A stretch of DNA of 64,000 bases from Streptomyces sp. PCS3-D2 (GCF_000612545.2 NZ_CP097800.1:4724501-4788500), one strand, 5' to 3'; numbered from the stretch's first letter, positions 24,574-34,999 are shown. The notes: a model not told the origin generated them from the letters alone. Numbers and translations: made by a program.

Positions 24574-25371
24574 GTGCTCTCTCGTCTCACACGTCTGCCG
24601 CGTCCCGCCGCCCTGGCCGTCTGCGCCGTACCCGTGGTCGGGCTGTTCGCCGCCGCGGCCTTCGCGCCGCTGCCCTTCGTGGTCGCCGTGCCCGGGCCGA
24701 CGGCCGACGTGCTGGGGTCCGACCGGGGCAAGCCCGTCATCACCGTGTCCGGCGCGCCGGTCCGGGACACCGAGGGCCAGTTGCGGATGACCACCATCCG
24801 GGCCACCGGGCCGTCCTCGACGGTGACGCTGCCCGAGCTCGTCGGCCACTGGTTCGCGACGGACCATGCGGTCCTGCCCCGGGAGGCCGTCTACTCCACC
24901 GGCGGAAGCGACGAGCAGATCGAGCAGCACAATCTGGAGGAAATGGCCAAGTCGCAGTCGGCGGCCACCGACGCCGCCCTCGGCTTCCTCGACAAGAATC
25001 CGCAGGACGTGAAGGTCGAGCTCAACCTCGCCGACGTCGGCGGTCCGAGCGCCGGGCTGCTGTTCTCCCTCGGCATCGTCGACAAGCTCGACGGCGACGG
25101 CAGCGGCGGCGACCTCACCGGCGGCCGCACCATCGCCGGTACCGGCACCATCACCGCCGACGGCACCGTCGGCGCCGTCGGCGGAGTGGCCCTGAAGACC
25201 CAGGCCGCGCGGCGGGACGGGGCCACCGTGTTCCTCGTCCCGAAGGACGAGTGCGCGGACGCGCAGTCGGAGCTGCCCGAGGGGCTGCGGCTGGTGCCGG
25301 TCAGTTCACTGACGGGTGCGGTGAACGCTCTTCGCGCACTGAATCGGGGGCAGCCGGCCCCGTCCTGCTGA
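24574..25371 (+). CDS. Secreted or membrane-anchored Lon-like S16 protease
   Basis: 265-residue protein with an N-terminal hydrophobic segment (about 11-32) that would export or anchor it. The C-terminal S16 (Lon-type) proteolytic domain has a Ser-Lys dyad: Ser159 in GGPSAGL and Lys208 in GGVALKTQ. Actinobacterial relatives (YlbL type) usually carry a PDZ domain between anchor and protease; here the spacing is too short for a full PDZ. Start is GTG at 24574. The last 71 bases overlap the 3' end of the convergent MFS gene. Confidence 0.87.
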   Translation: MLSRLTRLPRPAALAVCAVPVVGLFAAAAFAPLPFVVAVPGPTADVLGSDRGKPVITVSGAPVRDTEGQLRMTTIRATGPSSTVTLPELVGHWFATDHAVLPREAVYSTGGSDEQIEQHNLEEMAKSQSAATDAALGFLDKNPQDVKVELNLADVGGPSAGLLFSLGIVDKLDGDGSGGDLTGGRTIAGTGTITADGTVGAVGGVALKTQAARRDGATVFLVPKDECADAQSELPEGLRLVPVSSLTGAVNALRALNRGQPAPSC

Positions 25372-26638
25372 CGTCCGCCCCGCGCTCCATCCCGCGCCAG
25401 GCCGGGAAGACCAGCGGGGCGAGCGTCGTGAGCAGGTACGTGCCGCCGAAGAGCAGCAGTGCCGTGCGCACTCCGAAGCGGCCGACGAGCAGTCCGGCCG
25501 CCAGTCCGCCCACCGGCATGGTGAGCTCACAGCCCGCCGTGGTGACCCCGGCGACCCGGCTGCGCAGGTCCTCCGGGACCCGCTCGTAGACGAGCGTGGA
25601 CAGGATCGGGTTCAGCATGCCCGCGCCGAGGCCGGCCAGTGCCATCGTCACCGCGAGCGGCAGCGTGGTGTCGGTGAGCGCGGCGACGACGTAGCGGGTC
25701 GCGCCGGACACCAGGAAGGCGGCCGCGAACACCGCCCGGCGCGGGAACCGCTCGCCCCACGCTCCGTAGAGCAGGGCGCCCAGCAGGGCGAAGCCGCCGA
25801 AGAGGGAGATCATCAGGCCGATGGTGGTGGCGCCGCCCAGGACGTCCCGGCCGTGCACGGGCAGCAGCACCGAGGACCAGCCCTGGTCCAGGCCGTTGGT
25901 CATCATGACCATCACGGTGATGCCCAGCAGCAGCCGGGAGCGGGCCAGGAAGGCCCATCCCTCGGCGAGTTCCGTGCGGTAGGCGGCGAACGAGACGGTG
26001 CCCGCGGCCCGTTGCGGTTCGGCGGCCGGGACCCCGCGTAGGAAGGCGGACACGAGCAGCGCCGACACCCCGAAGGTGGCCGCGTCCAGCAGCAGCACCG
26101 CCTCGGCGCCGAACGCTGCGATCAGCAGGCCCGCCACCGCGGCCCCGAGCATCCGGGCGCCGCGCGAGACCGCGTCGTAGAGGCTGGCGGCCCGGGAGAG
26201 GGTGGTGCCGGCGTGTTCGGCGAGGTCGGGCAGGAGCACCCCCCGGGCGGTCAGCCCCGGGGTGTGCACCAGGCCGCCGACGGCCATCAGCGCGCACAGC
26301 ATCCAGAACTCCAGCACGCCCAGGTGGTGCAGCAGGGGGATCGCGCCGACGGACAGGCCGCAGATCAGGTCGGAGGCGGCGGAGACCCGTCGGCGGCCGA
26401 TCCGGTCGATGATCGGTCCGCCGACCAGGGCGGCCACGATGACGGGCAGGGTGGCGCAGAAGGCGACGACCCCGGCCCGGCCGGGGCTGCCGGTGGTCTG
26501 GAGGACGAACCACGGGACGCCGATGAGGGTGAGGGAACTGCCCGCGATGGATACGGTGTTGGCGGCCAGTACGGCGGCCAGCGGGCGCCGGCTCGTGGAG
26601 CGTAAGGCCCGGCTGCGGGCAGGGACGGCGGCGGGCAC
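25301..26638 (-). CDS. MFS transporter, likely controlled by adjacent ArsR regulator
   Basis: 445-residue protein with 10-12 hydrophobic segments. It has an MFS loop GGPIIDRIGRRRVSA after helix 2 and a second-half loop with YGAWGERFPRRAV. It resembles the enterobactin exporter or macrolide efflux type MFS_3 group. It lies 97 bases downstream of the ArsR-type regulator on the same strand, a common regulator-pump arrangement. Its 3' end overlaps the convergent S16 protease gene by 71 bases. Substrate unknown. Confidence 0.87.
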   Translation of the reverse strand: MPAAVPARSRALRSTSRRPLAAVLAANTVSIAGSSLTLIGVPWFVLQTTGSPGRAGVVAFCATLPVIVAALVGGPIIDRIGRRRVSAASDLICGLSVGAIPLLHHLGVLEFWMLCALMAVGGLVHTPGLTARGVLLPDLAEHAGTTLSRAASLYDAVSRGARMLGAAVAGLLIAAFGAEAVLLLDAATFGVSALLVSAFLRGVPAAEPQRAAGTVSFAAYRTELAEGWAFLARSRLLLGITVMVMMTNGLDQGWSSVLLPVHGRDVLGGATTIGLMISLFGGFALLGALLYGAWGERFPRRAVFAAAFLVSGATRYVVAALTDTTLPLAVTMALAGLGAGMLNPILSTLVYERVPEDLRSRVAGVTTAGCELTMPVGGLAAGLLVGRFGVRTALLLFGGTYLLTTLAPLVFPAWRGMERGADVSRTGPAAPDSVREERSPHPSVN

Positions 26639-26670
26639 GGCAGGACTCCTTCGGTGCGGCGGTGGTGGCG

Positions 26671-26710
26671 CGGCGGACCGGTACGCGGTGCGGCGGACCG
26701 GTACGCGGTG
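26671..26710 (-). repeat. Two perfect 20-bp direct repeats between regulator and pump
   Basis: CGGCGGACCGGTACGCGGTG occurs twice back to back, followed by a partial third copy. It fills the 97-base space between the ArsR stop and the MFS start and contains ACCGGT, so it may be a regulatory site or simply a slippage product. Confidence 0.6.
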
Positions 26711-26735
26711 CGGCGGGCGGCCGCCGGTGGGGCGG

Positions 26736-27362
26736 CTACTCGGAAGCCGAACGCGGCAGGACGTGCGTGTGGACGCGGACGGTGCGGGTGTCCTCCGTCT
26801 CGGGCAGGTCCCGGTAGGTGTTGATCACGTCGTGCAGCCGGCCGATCAGTTCCTCGCTCTGCCCGGGCGACAGCCGCAGGGTGAAGTCGCTGAGGTCGGC
26901 GCCGGATTCCCACCGGCCCAGCCGGGCCGAGGCCTCGGCGACCCAGGCCGAGACCTCCTGGGTGTGGTTGGCGGCGACGGTCTGCAGGAAGAGCGCGGCC
27001 GCGCTGCTCGTGGCCGGGTCGGTGTCGTGGATCAGCGATCCGTCGAAGCCGGTGCCCTCGTGCACGGCCTGCCACCAGCGTTCCCGCCCCTTACCGTGGC
27101 CGACGGCGTCCTCGACGAAGCCGTGTGCGGCCAGCTGGCGCAGGTGGTAGCTGGTGGATCCGCTGGACTCCCCGAGGCGTTCGGCCAGCCGGGAGGCGGT
27201 GGCGGGGCCCTCCCGGCGTAGCTCGGCCAGCAGCAGCATCCGCAGGGGGTGGGCGAGGCCGCGCAGGGCGCGGGCGTCGAGCATGCGCAGGCTGGGCGTC
27301 ACGGGCTCGCGGCCCGCGGAGGGTGCGCTTTCGGGACGGCTTTGGGGTCGGCTCTCGGGCAT
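26736..27362 (-). CDS. ArsR-type (HTH_20) transcriptional regulator
   Basis: 208-residue regulator. After a short Pro/Ser N terminus, residues about 27-95 form a winged helix (LDARALRGLAHPLRMLLLAE, SRLAERLGESSGSTSYHLRQ, LAAHGFVEDAVG). The C-terminal half is helical and may bind a ligand. The metal-binding ELCVCDL motif of classical ArsR sensors is absent, so a metal sensor is unlikely. It precedes the MFS pump gene and has a perfect inverted-repeat site immediately upstream, pointing to autoregulation and control of the pump (inference). Confidence 0.88.
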   Translation of the reverse strand: MPESRPQSRPESAPSAGREPVTPSLRMLDARALRGLAHPLRMLLLAELRREGPATASRLAERLGESSGSTSYHLRQLAAHGFVEDAVGHGKGRERWWQAVHEGTGFDGSLIHDTDPATSSAAALFLQTVAANHTQEVSAWVAEASARLGRWESGADLSDFTLRLSPGQSEELIGRLHDVINTYRDLPETEDTRTVRVHTHVLPRSASE

Positions 27363-27377
27363 GCCCCGACCCTAGAG

Positions 27378-27423
27378 ATGCAAAGGATTCTCTGCAACGG
27401 TTTTTGCAGAGAATCCTTTGCAT
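27378..27423 (-). promoter_or_regulatory. Operator with perfect 20-bp inverted repeat
   Basis: Arm ATGCAAAGGATTCTCTGCAA (27378-27397), a 6-base spacer and its exact complement (27404-27423), ending 15 bases before the regulator start. Each arm is itself an imperfect dyad (TGCA at both ends), so it can be read as two facing dimer sites. It is notably AT-rich against the surroundings. A TAGGGT -10-like element lies between it and the ATG. Confidence 0.75.
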
Positions 27424-27448
27424 AGAACTCTGTGCGTCACGCCCCGCG

Positions 27449-27931
27449 TCACCGGGTCCGGGCGTCGTCCCCGGCCGCCTGCTCCACCAGCGGGATGATC
27501 CGGAAGGGCACCGGGTTCTCCATCACGATCGCCGTCGAGGCCCGGACGATCCCGTCGAAGCCGACGACGCGGTCGATCACCCGCTGGAGATCGGCGTTGG
27601 AGCGGGCCACCAGCCGGCACAGCATGTCCCCGTGCCCGGTGGTGGTGTGCAGCTCCAGCACCTCCGGGACCCCGTCCAGGTGCGCCCGAACGTCGGCTCC
27701 CTGGCCCTGCTTGATCTCCAGCGTGGCGAAGGCGGTCACCGGGTACCCCAGGGCCGTCGGGTCGACCTGTGGCCCGAATCCGCGGATGACCCCGCCGGAC
27801 TGGAGCCGGTCCAGGCGTGCCTGGACCGTCCCGCGGGCCACGCCCAGCCGGCGCGAGGCCTCCAGCACCCCGATCCGGGGCTCGCGCGCCAGCAGGACGA
27901 TGAGCCGGCCGTCGAGATCGTCGATGCCCAT
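27449..27931 (-). CDS. Lrp/AsnC family transcriptional regulator
   Basis: 160-residue feast/famine regulator. The helix-turn-helix lies at about residues 3-60 (MGIDDLDGRLIVLL, EASRRLGVARGTVQARLDRL). The RAM ligand-binding domain follows (VTAFATLEIKQG, LELHTTTGHGDMLCRLVA). It is divergent from hppD, so it most likely senses an aromatic amino acid or related compound and controls tyrosine catabolism (inference). The ATG at 27931 is used; a longer frame from 27961 adds ten non-conserved residues. Confidence 0.9.
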   Translation of the reverse strand: MGIDDLDGRLIVLLAREPRIGVLEASRRLGVARGTVQARLDRLQSGGVIRGFGPQVDPTALGYPVTAFATLEIKQGQGADVRAHLDGVPEVLELHTTTGHGDMLCRLVARSNADLQRVIDRVVGFDGIVRASTAIVMENPVPFRIIPLVEQAAGDDARTR

Positions 27932-27973
27932 GGATGCCTCCGGGTGCCCACGCGTACGCACGGGTGGTCATAG

Positions 27974-29227
<1,254 letters not shown>

Positions 29228-29239
29228 GCCGCACACGTG

Positions 29240-29275
29240 CCCTCAGGCCCCCGGCAGCCGCCGGGGGCCTGAGGG
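29240..29275 (+). terminator. hppD terminator
   Basis: Perfect 16-bp stem (29240-29255 with 29260-29275, arm CCCTCAGGCCCCCGGC) and a 4-base loop, 13 bases after the hppD stop. The rest of the gap to 29447 holds nothing recognisable. Confidence 0.85.
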
Positions 29276-29447
29276 CTGCCGTCGGTCCCGGTGCGAGGGC
29301 CGGACCCGCGCCGCGTGGTGCCCTCCGGAGGGGAGTGGGCCGGAACGCGGCGCCCGTGCCGCCCGCGCACCGGACCGCACGGCCGCGCCGCGCGGCGCCG
29401 CCCCGGCGTGCCGTCTCCCGGCGGCCGGGGCGGCGGCGTCCGGCCCC

Positions 29448-30995
29448 TCAGCGGGTGGCGCTCGGCGACGGCTCCGGTGAGGGCTTCGCCGACGGTGAAG
29501 CCTTCGGCTTCGGGTCGGCCTTCGGGTCGGCCTTCGGCTTCGTGTTGGGCTTCGGGAGCTCCGGCTCGACCCACGGGGTGACCGGCTGCAGGTGCTCCGG
29601 ACCGCCCGCCGGCGGCTGCCCGATCGCCGCCAGCGCCTCCTTGGCCAGCGGCCCGCGCACCGGGGAGAAGTACGGATTCGTCCGCAGGGCCTCCTCCAGG
29701 TGCCTGCGCGCCCCCGCCTCGTCGCCGAGGGCCCGCTCGATCATCGCCCGGTGGTAGGCGAAGTCGGCGCTGCGCAGCCCCGGTTCCGTCGCCTTCTTCG
29801 CGTACTCCAGCGCCGCCGTGTGATCACCCGCCCGGTACAGCGCCCACCCGAGCGCGTCCGCGGCCTGCATGCTCTTGTGTCGTTCCCACTCCTCCGACAG
29901 GCGCCGCACCGCCGCCGCCGGATCTCCGTGGTCCGCCTCGTACAGGCCCAGGACCACGTCGTCGTCCACCCCGTTGGCGCCGTCCCGGGCCGCCATCGTC
30001 CGCAGCGCCTCGTACTGCTCGCGCGCCTCCTGCTCCCGGCCCAGCGACTCCAGCAGCTCGCCCAGTTCCCGGGCCAGCCGCGGCACCGGGGTCCGCCCCA
30101 GCGCCATCCGGTAGTCCCGCACCGCCTCCCCGCCGCGCCCCAGTGCCGCCAGCGCCCGCGCCCGGCCGGCCAGCGCCTCCGACCGCGCCGGATCCGTCCG
30201 CAACGCACCCTCGTACTGCCGCAGCGCCTCCGCCGGCTCGCCCCGCTCCCAGGACAGTTCGCCGAGCCGGAAGAGCGCGTACGCCTTCTCCGCCGGGGCC
30301 TTCGCCGAGGCTGCCGCCGACTCCATCGACACCACCGCGTCCTCGCGCCAGCCGCGGTCCCGGTACACCTGCGAGGCCCGGACGTGTGCCGCCAGCCCCG
30401 GCCGCAGCTCCAGCAGCAGCTCCATCGCCTTCTGCGCGCCCTTGTAGTCGCCGAGCCCGGTGTAGGCGTCCACCAGCACCGGGTACGCCGTCCACCGCCG
30501 CGGCGCCTGCGCCCGTACCAGCTCGCCCCACTTCTTGCCGGTCCCGAAGTCCCGCCGGGCGTTGGCCAGCGAGCCCATGGCCGTCATCGCGTCGAAGTTG
30601 CCCTTCTCCGCGGGGCGCACCTCCAGCGACCGCTTCAGCGCCTTCTCCGCCTTCGGGTACCAGGCCGAGTCCGCCGTCCGCCGTGCCTGTTCGAGATAGG
30701 CGGAGCCGAGGACCGCCCATGAGGCGTCGTCGTCGGCGTGCGCCGCCACCCACTTCTCCCGGTCCGCCATCAGCGCCACCACGTCCGCCGCCGAGGCGGG
30801 CGCCCCCATACCCACCGCGGTGGCGGCGCGCTCGCTCGGTCCCGGCGGGCGCGCGTCGTCACCGGTCCGGGCCGGGCGGATCAACAGGGCCCCGGCGATC
30901 AGGACCACCGCCACCCCGGCGGCCACAAGCGTCTTGCGGCCGGTGAAGGTCACGGGCGGCGCCGGTGTCTGCGCATCGTCGTCGAAACGGTCCAT
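29448..30995 (-). CDS. Membrane-anchored TPR protein
   Basis: 515-residue protein with one N-terminal membrane helix (about 23-40) and a cytosolic start. A long extracellular or periplasm-facing set of tetratricopeptide repeats follows (for example GRWREDAV-like, ALFRLGELSWERGEPAEALR and ALGWALYRAGDHTAALEYAK). The C-terminal 60 residues are a Pro/Lys/Ser tail (KPKADPKADPKPK). TPR solenoids mediate protein-protein contacts; no enzyme domain is present. Start is ATG at 30995. It is divergent from the FAD oxidase gene, with a 96-base shared promoter region. Confidence 0.87.
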   Translation of the reverse strand: MDRFDDDAQTPAPPVTFTGRKTLVAAGVAVVLIAGALLIRPARTGDDARPPGPSERAATAVGMGAPASAADVVALMADREKWVAAHADDDASWAVLGSAYLEQARRTADSAWYPKAEKALKRSLEVRPAEKGNFDAMTAMGSLANARRDFGTGKKWGELVRAQAPRRWTAYPVLVDAYTGLGDYKGAQKAMELLLELRPGLAAHVRASQVYRDRGWREDAVVSMESAAASAKAPAEKAYALFRLGELSWERGEPAEALRQYEGALRTDPARSEALAGRARALAALGRGGEAVRDYRMALGRTPVPRLARELGELLESLGREQEAREQYEALRTMAARDGANGVDDDVVLGLYEADHGDPAAAVRRLSEEWERHKSMQAADALGWALYRAGDHTAALEYAKKATEPGLRSADFAYHRAMIERALGDEAGARRHLEEALRTNPYFSPVRGPLAKEALAAIGQPPAGGPEHLQPVTPWVEPELPKPNTKPKADPKADPKPKASPSAKPSPEPSPSATR

Positions 30996-31091
30996 GGGGT
31001 CACTGTGCGTCAATATGAAGAGCGCGCCGAGGTGTCCGCAGACGGGCGCGGGCGTGTTCACACCGATGGCCCCGGCTGTCACGCTGAACCC

Positions 31092-32474
31092 ATGGACGAC
31101 GACCTCTCCGCACGTCTGCGCGCGAGCCTCCTCGACGGGCTCCCCGCCGAAGCCCTGCTCACCGACCCCCAGGTGACCGCCTCCTACTCCACCGACATGG
31201 CCAGCTTCTGCGCCGCCGGCACCCCGGCGGTCGTCGTGCTGCCCCGGACCGTCGAACAGGTGCAGCACGTCATGCGCACCGCCACCGCCCTGCGGATCCC
31301 GGTGGTCCCGCAGGGTGCCCGGACGGGCCTGTCGGGCGGCGCCAACGCCTCCGACGGCTGCATCGTGCTGTCCCTGGTGAAGATGGACCGGATCATCGAG
31401 ATCAGCGCCGTGGACCGGATCGCCGTCGTCGAGCCGGGCGTGGTCAACGCCGCCCTGTCACGGGCCGTCGCCGAGCAGGGGCTCTCCTACCCGCCCGACC
31501 CCTCCAGCTGGGAGCAGTGCACCATCGGCGGCAACATCGGCACCGCCTCGGGTGGCCTGTGCTGCGTCAAGTACGGGGTCACCGCCGAGTACGTGCTCGG
31601 CCTCGACGTCGTCCTGGCGGACGGGCGGCTGCTGCGCACCGGCCGGCGCACCGCCAAGGGCGTCGCCGGATACGACCTCACGCGGCTCTTCGTCGGCTCC
31701 GAGGGCAGCCTCGGGATCGTCGTACGGGCCGTCCTCGCGCTCAGGCCGGCGCCGCCCCGGCAGCTGGCCCTGGCGGCCGAGTTCCCCTCCGTGGCCGCCG
31801 CCTGCGCGGCGGTCTGCGCCGTCATGGAGGCCGGACTGACCCCCTCCCTGCTCGAACTGATGGACCGTACGACCGTCCACGCCGTCAACGCCCTCGGCAA
31901 GATGGGACTGCCCGAGGCCACCGAGGCGCTGCTGCTCGCCGCCTTCGACACCCCGCACGCCCCCGAGGACCTCGCCGCGGTGGGGAAGCTCTGCACCGCC
32001 GCCGGGGCGACCGCCGTCGTACCCGCCGAGGACCAGGCGGAGTCGGAACTGCTGCTCCAGGCCCGCCGGATGGCCTTTCCCGCCCTGGAGGCCCTGCGGC
32101 CCGCCACGATGATCGACGACGTGTGCGTGCCCCGCTCGCGGCTCGGCGAGATGCTCGACGGGACCGCCGCCATCGCCCGCGCCCAGAACCTCCTCATCGG
32201 CGTCTGCGCCCACGCCGGCGACGGCAACACCCATCCGATCGTCTGCTTCGACCCGGCCGACGAGGACGAGACGCGGCGGGCCCGCGAGTCCTTCGGAGAG
32301 ATCATGGGGCTCGGCCTCTCCCTCGGCGGGACCATCACCGGCGAACACGGCGTCGGCGTCCTGAAGAAGGAATGGCTGGCCCGTGAACTCGGCCCGGTCG
32401 GAGTGGAGATGCAGCGGGCCGTCAAGCAGGCCTTCGATCCACTCGGGATCCTCAACCCGGGCAAGCTCTTCTGA
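31092..32474 (+). CDS. FAD-binding oxidase, GlcD/D-lactate dehydrogenase-like
   Basis: 460-residue flavoprotein of the VAO/GlcD family that oxidises 2-hydroxyacids such as glycolate or D-lactate. The PP-loop FAD domain includes VVVLPRTVEQVQHVMR, VVPQGARTGLSGGANAS and IGGNIGTASGGLCCVKYG. GVAGYDLTRLFVGSEGSLGI and the C-terminal HAGDGNTHPIV, GTITGEHGVGVLKK and FDPLGILNPGKLF are all intact. Substrate choice cannot be settled. Just past the stop, the sequence CCGGGCGAGCTCTTC repeats the last codons imperfectly twice. It is convergent with ssgG. Confidence 0.92.
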   Translation: MDDDLSARLRASLLDGLPAEALLTDPQVTASYSTDMASFCAAGTPAVVVLPRTVEQVQHVMRTATALRIPVVPQGARTGLSGGANASDGCIVLSLVKMDRIIEISAVDRIAVVEPGVVNAALSRAVAEQGLSYPPDPSSWEQCTIGGNIGTASGGLCCVKYGVTAEYVLGLDVVLADGRLLRTGRRTAKGVAGYDLTRLFVGSEGSLGIVVRAVLALRPAPPRQLALAAEFPSVAAACAAVCAVMEAGLTPSLLELMDRTTVHAVNALGKMGLPEATEALLLAAFDTPHAPEDLAAVGKLCTAAGATAVVPAEDQAESELLLQARRMAFPALEALRPATMIDDVCVPRSRLGEMLDGTAAIARAQNLLIGVCAHAGDGNTHPIVCFDPADEDETRRARESFGEIMGLGLSLGGTITGEHGVGVLKKEWLARELGPVGVEMQRAVKQAFDPLGILNPGKLF

Positions 32475-32635
32475 GATCCGGGCGAGCTCTTCGGCGACCC
32501 GGGCGAGGTCGCCGGGCAGCCGGGACTCCGGGACCTGTGCGCGTTCTTCGGACCGTATGAGGCGCAGGTGGCCGCCCTGCCTGCGGCGGCCGCCCGGTCT
32601 GCGGCGCCCGCCCGGGGTCCGGGGGCCGTGCGTCA

Positions 32636-33115
32636 TCACAGCTCACCGTCCGCCGACTCGTCCGACGGCCACGGGTCGCGCAGCCACAGGTCGTCGGCCG
32701 GGGTCGGGGTGAGCAGCTCCGCCAGCGCCGCGTCCAGGCCGAGCCGCTCCGGCTCGCTGCCGGGCGGGACGACCCGCAGGGTCCGCTCCAGCCACGCCGA
32801 CACGGCGAGGGACGGGGCCTCCAGGAGGGCGTCGCCGTCGGGGGAGCTGAGCGCCATGCAGAGCACGGCCTCGTTGTCGACCTTGGTGGGCCAGATCCGG
32901 ACGTCGCCGTGTCCGCAGGGACGGAACACCCCCTCGACGAGCAACTCGCGGGCGAAGGTCCAGTGGACCGGGGCGCTGGAGCCGGTGTGGAAGGTGATGT
33001 GCACGGCGTACGGGTCTTCCGTGAGGTAGAGCAGGCGCGCCGGGACGGGGATGCTGCGCTCTGGTGAAAGGACCAGCTTCAGTTCCAGCTCGCGCTCGAT
33101 GGCGGGGTGGTGCAT
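32636..33115 (-). CDS. ssgG: SsgA-like sporulation/cell-division protein SsgG
   Basis: 159-residue member of the SsgA-like proteins, found only in sporulating actinomycetes. The N terminus (MHHPAIERELELKLVLSPER) and the core SIPVPARLLYLTEDPYAVHI then VHWTFARELLVEGV are typical. SALPs help place and build sporulation septa; SsgG affects septum positioning in S. coelicolor. The symbol rests on sequence feel plus position downstream of hppD and the FAD oxidase, matching the SCO2924 neighbourhood as remembered. The ATG at 33115 is preferred over one at 33160. Confidence 0.85.
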   Translation of the reverse strand: MHHPAIERELELKLVLSPERSIPVPARLLYLTEDPYAVHITFHTGSSAPVHWTFARELLVEGVFRPCGHGDVRIWPTKVDNEAVLCMALSSPDGDALLEAPSLAVSAWLERTLRVVPPGSEPERLGLDAALAELLTPTPADDLWLRDPWPSDESADGEL

Positions 33116-33372
33116 GACTGCCTCACTTCGGTCGGTGCGTGGGGCCGGATGGCACCCCACACCCGCTGAGAGCTCCGATGCACCCGGGTATGACGCGACT
33201 TTCGACGCCGAGCACGAAATTGGCCGAATCTTGTCGGCTGACCAAAAGCGGCCATGGGGAGTGACGTTCGCTCAATGGCTTGGATTCTCCCGTTACCGGA
33301 CCTGTCGGGCCTCTGTTCTTGGCTATGGTCCTCCCCTTGCACAAGCCTCAAGCCACGATCGGAGTTGGGGAC

Positions 33373-34908
33373 ATGACGGCCTCCCCTGGTGACGGTGAGC
33401 ACGCGGCCCGCGAGGGCTTCTACCCGGATCCGTCCATCCCGGGGTACATCAGGTACTGGAACGGCGCGGCCTGGGTCCCGGGCACGAGCCGCCCCGCCCC
33501 GGCGGCGCCCGAGCCCGCCCCGGCGCCCGTCCCCGTCCCCGTTCCCGCTCCGGTCCGTCCGTTCCCCGCCCGGGCTCCCGTCGCCGCTCCCGCCGTCCGC
33601 GCCGACGAGACGGGGCCGGTGTTCCTGGACGAGACCTCCGCGACCGAGGCGCTGGCGGAATCCGCGGCGGAGCCGGAGCCGGCCCCGGATACCCCGGCCG
33701 CGCAGACGCAGGCGCCGGCCCCCGTGTGGCAGGCGGACCCCGTGCACCAGGCCGGCTTCGGTGGGCCGCGTGACCGCCGAGTGTCCTGGGGCAGCCCGCA
33801 GGAGCCCGATTCCGCGTCCGCGCCCGCACCCAACCCGGTGCCGGCGCCGGCACCGGCGGACGATCCGGGGCAGGCGTCGGCCCGGCCCGCAGGGATCTCC
33901 CTGACCCGTCCGCCGTCGGAGCCCCCGGCGCCCACGAGACGGCCCGCGCAGTCCTCCGCGGGCATCCTGTCCGCACGTTCCCCGGCCGCGCAGGCTCCCG
34001 TGGCCCCGGCGGCCCCGGCGTGGCCCGACGCCCCCGGAACGGGCGGCCCCGGTCCCACCGGGGTCACCTCCTCCTGGCCCGAGGCGGCCCCCGCCGCCGC
34101 TCCCGCCCGCACTCCGGGGCCCGCCCGCACCCCCGCGCCCGCCCCGGCTCGTACCCCCGCGCCCGCCCCGGCTCGTACCCCCGCGCCCGCTCCGGCTCCC
34201 GCAGCCGCGCCCGCTCCGGCTCCCGCAGCCGAGCGGGCGCCTGCTCCCGCCCGCCCCGAGGTGTGGGAGCCCCGGCCCGCAGGCGTGCGCCCGAAGCTCG
34301 TGCAGCCCGCCGCGGACGCGGCCCCCTCGCAGCCGCAGGCCGGGGGCTGGGAGCCGCGTGGATCGGCACAGGACCGTGCGGGCACCGGTACCGGCCGCCC
34401 CGCCACGCCCCGGGCCGTGTTCGAGCGGATGGCCGAACGGGCCGTGCGTCCCGCCGGGCTGGCCCGCCGAGTCCTCGCCCGGATCCTGGACTCCCTCGTG
34501 CTCGGCGCGGTGGCCGCCGCCGCGGCCCGGCCCCTTCTGCCCGGTGCCGCCGCCCACGTCCAGGCCAAGGTGGACGCCGCCCGGGCGAGCGGCCGCACCA
34601 CCACCGTCTGGCTGCTCGACCCGACCATCGCCGGCAGCCTGGGCCTGGTCTTCGGGGCCGTCCTGCTCTTCGGTGTCCTGTACGAGGCGTTGCCCACCGC
34701 CCGCTGGGGCCGCACCCCGGGCAAGAAGCTGCTGGGCGTCCGGGTCCTGTCCACCGCCACGCTGCGCCCGCCGTCCTTCGGCGCGGCTCTGGGCCGCTGG
34801 CTCGTGTACGCCTTCCTGGGCCTGCCCGGCAGCCTGTGGTGCCTCGTCAACCGCCCCCGCCGACAGGCTTGGCACGACAAGGCGGCCGGGACGTACGTGG
34901 CCCGGTAG
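33373..34908 (+). CDS. DUF2510 and RDD domain membrane protein with long Pro/Ala linker
   Basis: 511-residue protein: an N-terminal DUF2510 motif (GFYPDPSIPGYIRYWNGAAW, residues 16-35), a roughly 310-residue Pro/Ala-rich disordered linker with PAPAPARTPAP repeats, and a C-terminal RDD domain (about 370-511). The RDD domain has membrane helices, RRVLARILDSLVLGA, and the WGRTPGKKLLGVRV and AWHDKAAGTYVA signatures. The function is unknown; RDD proteins have been linked to transport or envelope maintenance. The ATG at 33373 follows GGAGTTGGGG. A second RDD gene follows 91 bases later, probably in the same transcript. Confidence 0.87.
   Translation: MTASPGDGEHAAREGFYPDPSIPGYIRYWNGAAWVPGTSRPAPAAPEPAPAPVPVPVPAPVRPFPARAPVAAPAVRADETGPVFLDETSATEALAESAAEPEPAPDTPAAQTQAPAPVWQADPVHQAGFGGPRDRRVSWGSPQEPDSASAPAPNPVPAPAPADDPGQASARPAGISLTRPPSEPPAPTRRPAQSSAGILSARSPAAQAPVAPAAPAWPDAPGTGGPGPTGVTSSWPEAAPAAAPARTPGPARTPAPAPARTPAPAPARTPAPAPAPAAAPAPAPAAERAPAPARPEVWEPRPAGVRPKLVQPAADAAPSQPQAGGWEPRGSAQDRAGTGTGRPATPRAVFERMAERAVRPAGLARRVLARILDSLVLGAVAAAAARPLLPGAAAHVQAKVDAARASGRTTTVWLLDPTIAGSLGLVFGAVLLFGVLYEALPTARWGRTPGKKLLGVRVLSTATLRPPSFGAALGRWLVYAFLGLPGSLWCLVNRPRRQAWHDKAAGTYVAR
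34120..34230 (+). repeat. 24-bp tandem repeats encoding Pro/Ala linker
   Basis: In-frame 24-base units, first the GCCCCGGCTCGTACCCCCGC type and then the GCGCCCGCTCCGGCTCCCGC type, two near-perfect copies each, in the linker of the DUF2510-RDD protein. Copy number is likely to vary between strains. Confidence 0.75.
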
Positions 34909-34999
34909 GGCCGGTCCGGCGGGCCGGGGCCCGGCCCGTGCCGCCCCGAATGGACGCGGTCCCGTTGCGGGGGCGGCGGACCCGGGTTCGACTCGGGCC

